Part shown: positions 60,363 to 64,000 of the stretch, in pieces
How positions within the stretch are numbered: position 1 is the first letter of the stretch
Layout of the letters: every line of letters starts with the position of its first letter
Source: Flavobacterium fluviale
GTDB lineage: Bacteria > Bacteroidota > Bacteroidia > Flavobacteriales > Flavobacteriaceae
Length of the DNA stretch: 64,000 nucleotides
NCBI RefSeq assembly: GCF_003312915.1
Contig: NZ_CP030261.1
Coordinates: forward strand, 2,728,001 to 2,792,000
Reading direction: 5' to 3'
Position numbers and translations under genes: made by a program
The notes under the pieces: model-generated
What the model was told of the DNA's origin: nothing
The model's input: the letters and a program-made list of their open reading frames with translations, nothing else
Database searches by the model: none

Positions 60363-60824
60363 TTAATATTTCATTTTAGAAAGTTCAACTTCCAATTTAT
60401 CAAAGTTCTCTTCGTTTTTATCGACAACATACGGTTTGAGTTTTTGGCATTCTTCCTTGGTTTCAAAAAGCATTTTAAAGACGACTTTTGTTTGATTTTC
60501 TGTAATTGCTTCAAAAGTGGTTAAGATTTGAAAAAGCGGTTTCGAATGACGTTTCCAAGCGATAAGATTAGGTTTGTCTATTTTTATGAATTCGCATTCG
60601 TTGGCATAATTTCCCGCTTCGGGACCGTGCATAATGAAATTCCATTTACCGCCTTCACAAAAATTAAATTCATTAAAAGTATTTGTAAAACCTTTTGGTC
60701 CCCACCAATTTTTCAAATGTTGGGGAGTACTCCAAGCTTTAAAAACCAGTTCTTGTGGGAAATTTAAAATTCGAACAGTAACAATTTCGCAATCTGGAGT
60801 TGTCGAAAGAATATCTGAAGTCAT
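60363..60824 (-). CDS. AHSA1/SRPBCC-family protein
   Basis: The 153-residue protein has the Activator-of-Hsp90-ATPase-homologue (AHSA1-like) pattern: VTVRILNFPQELVFKAWSTPQHLKNWWGPKGF, the near-invariant W-x-x-P-x-x-L-x-x-W-W, then NEFNFCEGGKWNFIMHGPEAGNY and a closing helix. It is a hydrophobic-ligand-binding fold of unknown substrate. The typical DUF1801 or ArsR partner is not present. It is transcribed just ahead of the NERD gene (16-bp gap). Confidence 0.88.
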   Translation of the reverse strand: MTSDILSTTPDCEIVTVRILNFPQELVFKAWSTPQHLKNWWGPKGFTNTFNEFNFCEGGKWNFIMHGPEAGNYANECEFIKIDKPNLIAWKRHSKPLFQILTTFEAITENQTKVVFKMLFETKEECQKLKPYVVDKNEENFDKLEVELSKMKY

Positions 60825-60908
60825 CTCTTATGTTTTAAATTAAACAAAAAATGGGAGAGCATAAATTTAGGAATAAAATCGTAATCAATTTTAAATGTGT
60901 TGTTTATA

Positions 60909-61376
60909 TTAAATGGTTTCTAGATTATCCCATTCATATTCTATCTTGTTAACTTTCATGTAATAAGGAATTAATAATAAAATTTCGAGCCTTAATGAAA
61001 AGTGACCGTCTCCCATGGTAAAAGGAAGTATAAACATAGATGCAATACAAATTGCAATTCCAACAACAGCATCTATTTTTGCAATATTAATCGCATTTGG
61101 TTTTTCGAACCAAAGTGAATAGGCTGCAAATCCTTTTAAAAGCATAATTGAAATGATAAAAAGACCAGTTCCAGAGTATGCTGTGTCAGTTGAAAATCCG
61201 TAAAGGGATAAATTTACATTGGGTACAAAAAGATTCGTAATAAGCGAACCAACTGCAGCGACAGCTAAAAGCATAAAGATCCAGCAGAAAGTTTTAATCC
61301 ACCAAGGCAATAATTTACGTCTTATTACTGGAGGTTTGTCAAATTCTTCAAACTGGCTTTGTAATTCTGGATTCAT
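60909..61376 (-). CDS. Small membrane protein of unknown function
   Basis: The 155-residue protein has four predicted membrane segments (about 24-45, 65-85, 92-108 and 113-130) with short loops and a polar N-terminus (MNPELQSQFEEFDKPPVIRRK). A positively charged start of the first segment (RRKLLPWW) suggests a cytoplasmic N-terminus. I do not recognise a family. It is transcribed after the antiporter gene with 25 bp between them, so it may be part of that unit. Confidence 0.75.
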   Translation of the reverse strand: MNPELQSQFEEFDKPPVIRRKLLPWWIKTFCWIFMLLAVAAVGSLITNLFVPNVNLSLYGFSTDTAYSGTGLFIISIMLLKGFAAYSLWFEKPNAINIAKIDAVVGIAICIASMFILPFTMGDGHFSLRLEILLLIPYYMKVNKIEYEWDNLETI

Positions 61377-61401
61377 TGTTTTCGTTTTTGGTTATTAATT
61401 T

Positions 61402-62669
61402 TTAAGATTCAGATTCTTTTGCATCATTCAGTTTTTTTACGATCCAAGGCAAAGTAAGCCCTTGTCCGATAAGTGTAAAAAGGACAACGGCGACAGAAAT
61501 AAAGATAATAGCATTTCGTTCTGGAAACGGACTCCCATTTTCAAGAAACCTTGGTAATCCAATTGCAATGGCAAGAGATACAATACCGCGCATTCCTGAC
61601 CAGCCTAAAATTATACTGTTATTAAAATCGAGAAGGGCATCTTCGCTGACTTTTCTTCTGCCTCCACGGTTTTTTTGAAATGCTTTTTGAAGATTAATCT
61701 TTTGCAGAAATATTCTAACAAATCTGATTAACAGCGCGACTATAGTGATAATGAATGCGTAGCCAATGTAAGGTAGTATCATATCGTTATCTATATCTTT
61801 TAATACATATCTAAAATTAAGTCCGATAAGGATAAAGATTAAACCATTTAATAAAAAGATGATAATATCCCAGAGACTGCGCGAACTGTTTTTTAAGCTT
61901 TCTGGAAATATTTTTTTACTAAAAGTGCAATTGCCAGCCCAGAAATAACTACTGCAATTACTCCAGAAACGTGCAGATGTTCTGCAATTAAATAAGTTAC
62001 AAATGGCATTAAAAGCATAAAACTAATGGTAACATTTGCATTTTTTTTGACTTTACTCAAGATGAACGATAGAATTTTTGCCATTACAAAACCAACCAAA
62101 AAACCACCTCCCAGCAATAGAATAAATTGTAATGTTGCCTCCCAGATAATAAATGCAGATCCCATAACTGCCGCAACCGCAAATCGATAGGCTACTAGTG
62201 CCGAAGCATCGTTTATAAGGCTTTCGCCTTCAAGAATAGTGATGGTTTTATGAGATATTCCGAGTCCTTTGGTAATGCTTACGGCAGCTACAGCATCGGT
62301 TGCAGAAAGAATGGCTCCAATTACAAATGCAAGCGGCCAGGTAATATTAGGAATCATATAATGCGCTACAACGGCAATCCAAAAGGTGGTAAGGAAAACC
62401 AAAGTAATGGCTAAAGTTCCTATTGTATTAATATTAGTTTTAAAATCTTTTGGAGAAATATTAAAAGAAGCATCATACAATAAAGGCGGCAGAAACAGTA
62501 GAAAAATAATTTCAGGATTAATTTCGATTTCTGCCATTGTTGGAATAAAACCAATTGCAATTCCAACAATTACAAGGAGAATAGGGTAGGGTAATTTTGC
62601 TTTTTCAGCAAAGGCAGATAATCCTATGACAATGGCAAGTATAAATATAATGATGCTGTAATTTTCCAT
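61402..62669 (-). pseudogene. CPA1-type Na+/H+ antiporter split by a one-base shift
   Basis: Two frames together give one CPA1 sodium/proton antiporter of about 420 residues. The first (62669-61893, 258 aa) has the ion-binding segment AFVIGAILSATDAVAAVSI and GESLINDASALVAYR; the frame then stops at VKKYFQKA. Shifting by -1 at the A7 run (61911-61917) continues the chain as VKKIFPESLKNSSRSLWDII, on through FLLNGLIFILIGLNFRYVL and into the second ORF (61782-61402) with the last membrane segments (SIILGWSGMRGIVSLAIAIG). So one base is missing from the A run (8 expected) or the shift is made during expression. Listed as pseudogene because the plain reading is disrupted. Confidence 0.85.
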
Positions 62670-62722
62670 TTTGGCAAATATTCTAGTTTTAGGAGTTGGA
62701 TAGTGTATTATCGATAAGCATC

Positions 62723-63469
62723 TTATCTGTTAAATACATCAGTAATAGAAGTTTTTTCGAACAAGTAAGGTTCTTTTTTTATTTTTTTGGTTTCAGATGT
62801 TGTTGGCTCATCTTCTTTCATTGTATTAGTTTCGGTTGTTGTTATTTCTGCTTTTTCTAAGTCGTAAAAAAATCCTGAACGACCACCTGCACCGGCAGAA
62901 TAGATTTCCATATTGCTCAATACAAAATTGTTTTCAATATATTTAAATTGACTTAAAAATGTACCGCTGGCACCCATTCCATACAGATTGATATTTAGTT
63001 CACCTTTTTCTATGCTAATATCTTCTGTGTCATATAATTTGTAATCATGTTCGTTGTATTCAACCGGCATAGTTATATCAGAAACTTTGTCTAAACGATA
63101 AGACTTGTCTTCATTTTGCAAAAGAATCAGCATTGGTCTTTTTAATACGTTGCTTCGTTTATGCTTTAATACAACGGCAATATCATCTAAACCGTCGTTG
63201 TTTAAGTCTCCTTCTGCCTCGTATTGAATATTATAAACATCAATTTTAGGAAGGAAATCTGAAATTTTATTTCCAGTTTTTGGATAAGTAACATTTGGTT
63301 CAGAAGGAATGTCTTCTTCAGATTCATCAGCTGTTTCTTCAAATTCTTCATTAGCAGGCAGGCTGTCGGTAACTGTGGTGTTGTTTGAAGAAGATGCCAC
63401 CTCTTTTTTACAAGATTGTATTGCGAAAATAAGCAATAGATAAATGGTAAATACGATTCCTTTTTTCAT
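62723..63469 (-). CDS. Lipoprotein with FG-GAP-like segment
   Basis: The 248-residue protein has a lipoprotein signal (MKKGIVFTIYLLLIFAIQSC, Cys20), an acidic Ser/Thr/Glu-rich linker (residues 25-60), then a beta-rich domain containing EGDLNNDGLDDIAVVLKHK, the calcium-binding DxDxDGxxD-type loop of FG-GAP/VCBS repeats, and MLILLQNEDKSYRLDKV. A second acidic stretch (TTTETNTMKEDEPTTSE) lies near the C-terminus. It is surface- or periplasm-exposed and probably a binding protein. It lies between the antiporter and the thioredoxin-like gene with 50-70-bp gaps. Confidence 0.75.
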   Translation of the reverse strand: MKKGIVFTIYLLLIFAIQSCKKEVASSSNNTTVTDSLPANEEFEETADESEEDIPSEPNVTYPKTGNKISDFLPKIDVYNIQYEAEGDLNNDGLDDIAVVLKHKRSNVLKRPMLILLQNEDKSYRLDKVSDITMPVEYNEHDYKLYDTEDISIEKGELNINLYGMGASGTFLSQFKYIENNFVLSNMEIYSAGAGGRSGFFYDLEKAEITTTETNTMKEDEPTTSETKKIKKEPYLFEKTSITDVFNR

Positions 63470-63491
63470 CAGTTTAGGTTTAATATTTTTT

Positions 63492-63499
63492 CAAATATA
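63492..63499 (-). promoter_or_regulatory. -7 promoter box (TATATTTG) for lipoprotein gene
   Basis: TATATTTG on the minus strand matches TAnnTTTG and lies 22 bp before the start codon at 63469. No -33 TTG at the usual distance. Confidence 0.45.
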
Positions 63500-63537
63500 A
63501 ATTATTTTCTTACAGGATTTTTAAGAATTATGATGGA

Positions 63538-64000
63538 TTAGTTTCTGTTTAATTGTTTTTCTAAATTTTCAATTTCAGACGGACCGCTGACATGTTTTTG
63601 TTTAATATCTCCGTCATTGTCAGCTAAAAAATGCCACGGAATTCCAAAAGATTGACTGCCGTAAAGTTTCAGTAAATCGGCATATAATTTTTCATTTGCT
63701 CTAATATGATAACCTTCTAAATTGTAAAAATGAATCATTTCCTGCCATTGTTTATCTCTGTTTTCCTTGTCAATAGAGATATAAACCATTGTGATTTCTT
63801 TAGAAGCTAATAAAGAATATAATTTCGGATTCTCTTTAAATTCAGACTTGCAAGGCCCGCACCAAGTTGCCCAAATATCGACATAGAACTGTTTTTTATT
63901 TAAACTTTTTAAAACTTCCTTAACCGTATTAACTGAAGAATTATTATCGATAAACTGGATTTTTGGATTTAAAGGCTCTTTTTGTCTGGCATGAAAAGTT
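63538..64000 (-). CDS. TlpA-like thioredoxin-fold protein (5' part outside window)
   Basis: The frame is open from the window edge to 63538, so the gene starts beyond position 64000 and at least 154 residues are visible. The active site is WATWCGPCKSE, the WCxxC motif of thioredoxins, in a periplasmic TlpA/ResA-like setting (YVDIWATWCGPC, later MVYISIDKENRDKQW and FGIPWHFLADNDGDI with the cis-proline Gly-Ile-Pro). Such proteins keep disulfides reduced, for example in cytochrome maturation. The signal sequence or N-terminal domain cannot be judged. Confidence 0.88.
   Translation of the reverse strand, partial: TFHARQKEPLNPKIQFIDNNSSVNTVKEVLKSLNKKQFYVDIWATWCGPCKSEFKENPKLYSLLASKEITMVYISIDKENRDKQWQEMIHFYNLEGYHIRANEKLYADLLKLYGSQSFGIPWHFLADNDGDIKQKHVSGPSEIENLEKQLNRN

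Overview
The window looks like a chromosomal segment of an AT-rich Bacteroidota, most likely a Flavobacterium-like member of the Flavobacteriaceae. The signs are the low GC content, the TAnnTTTG-type -7 promoter boxes in front of many genes, the near absence of Shine-Dalgarno sequences, many lipoproteins and secreted proteins, OstA-like and DUF349 genes, and several families of short palindromic intergenic repeats of a kind I associate with flavobacterial genomes. The assignment is made from recall and pattern, not from a search. I saw no rRNA, tRNA, IS transposase, prophage or true CRISPR array.

Layout. 1-7 kb: a PiT phosphate transporter coupled to an upstream gene, an unknown membrane protein, two WG-repeat proteins with the decayed remains of a third between them, and a DUF3829-like secreted protein. 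7-16.5 kb: DUF421 protein, a fused RimB/RimK-type protein, clpC, then divergent gyrA with a secreted TPR protein, and OsmC. 16.4-17.2 kb is a block of intergenic repeats. 17-26 kb (minus strand): DUF349 protein, a predicted outer-membrane protein, aroE, a TPR protein, a class III aminotransferase, a small membrane protein and an OstA-like protein, probably linked to envelope biogenesis. 26.5-29.5 kb: a GH13 alpha-amylase lipoprotein facing a GH130 glycoside phosphorylase. 29.6-36 kb: rsfS-ftsH, then a LUD protein-cdsA-psd-ACBP-SOD operon (phospholipid synthesis with an exported superoxide dismutase), with birA divergent. 36-38.2 kb: SRPBCC protein and divergent pyrE/NUDIX whose start codons lie 7 bp apart.

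38.2-42 kb is the most accessory-looking part: a GC-rich repeat, an evenly spaced row of small hairpins, an XRE regulator, and a very AT-rich two-gene cassette. The cassette pairs a DUF262/ParB-like protein (DGLQR motif) with a protein carrying a HEPN-like RNxxxH motif. It is the best candidate here for an undescribed toxin-antitoxin or defence system.

42-52 kb: M14 peptidase, a DbpA-like DEAD-box helicase, a PhnA-like protein, coaD, a DUF421 protein with a C-terminal zinc-ribbon-like tail, ddl, and divergent PASTA protein/rluD. 52-64 kb (all minus strand): small accessory and metabolic genes, including an orphan two-domain ABC ATPase, mercaptopyruvate sulfurtransferase, ThuA-like protein, an MscS C-terminal remnant, a thioesterase, a NERD protein, a CPA1 Na+/H+ antiporter split by a one-base shift at an A7 slippery site, and a thioredoxin-like protein running off the window edge.
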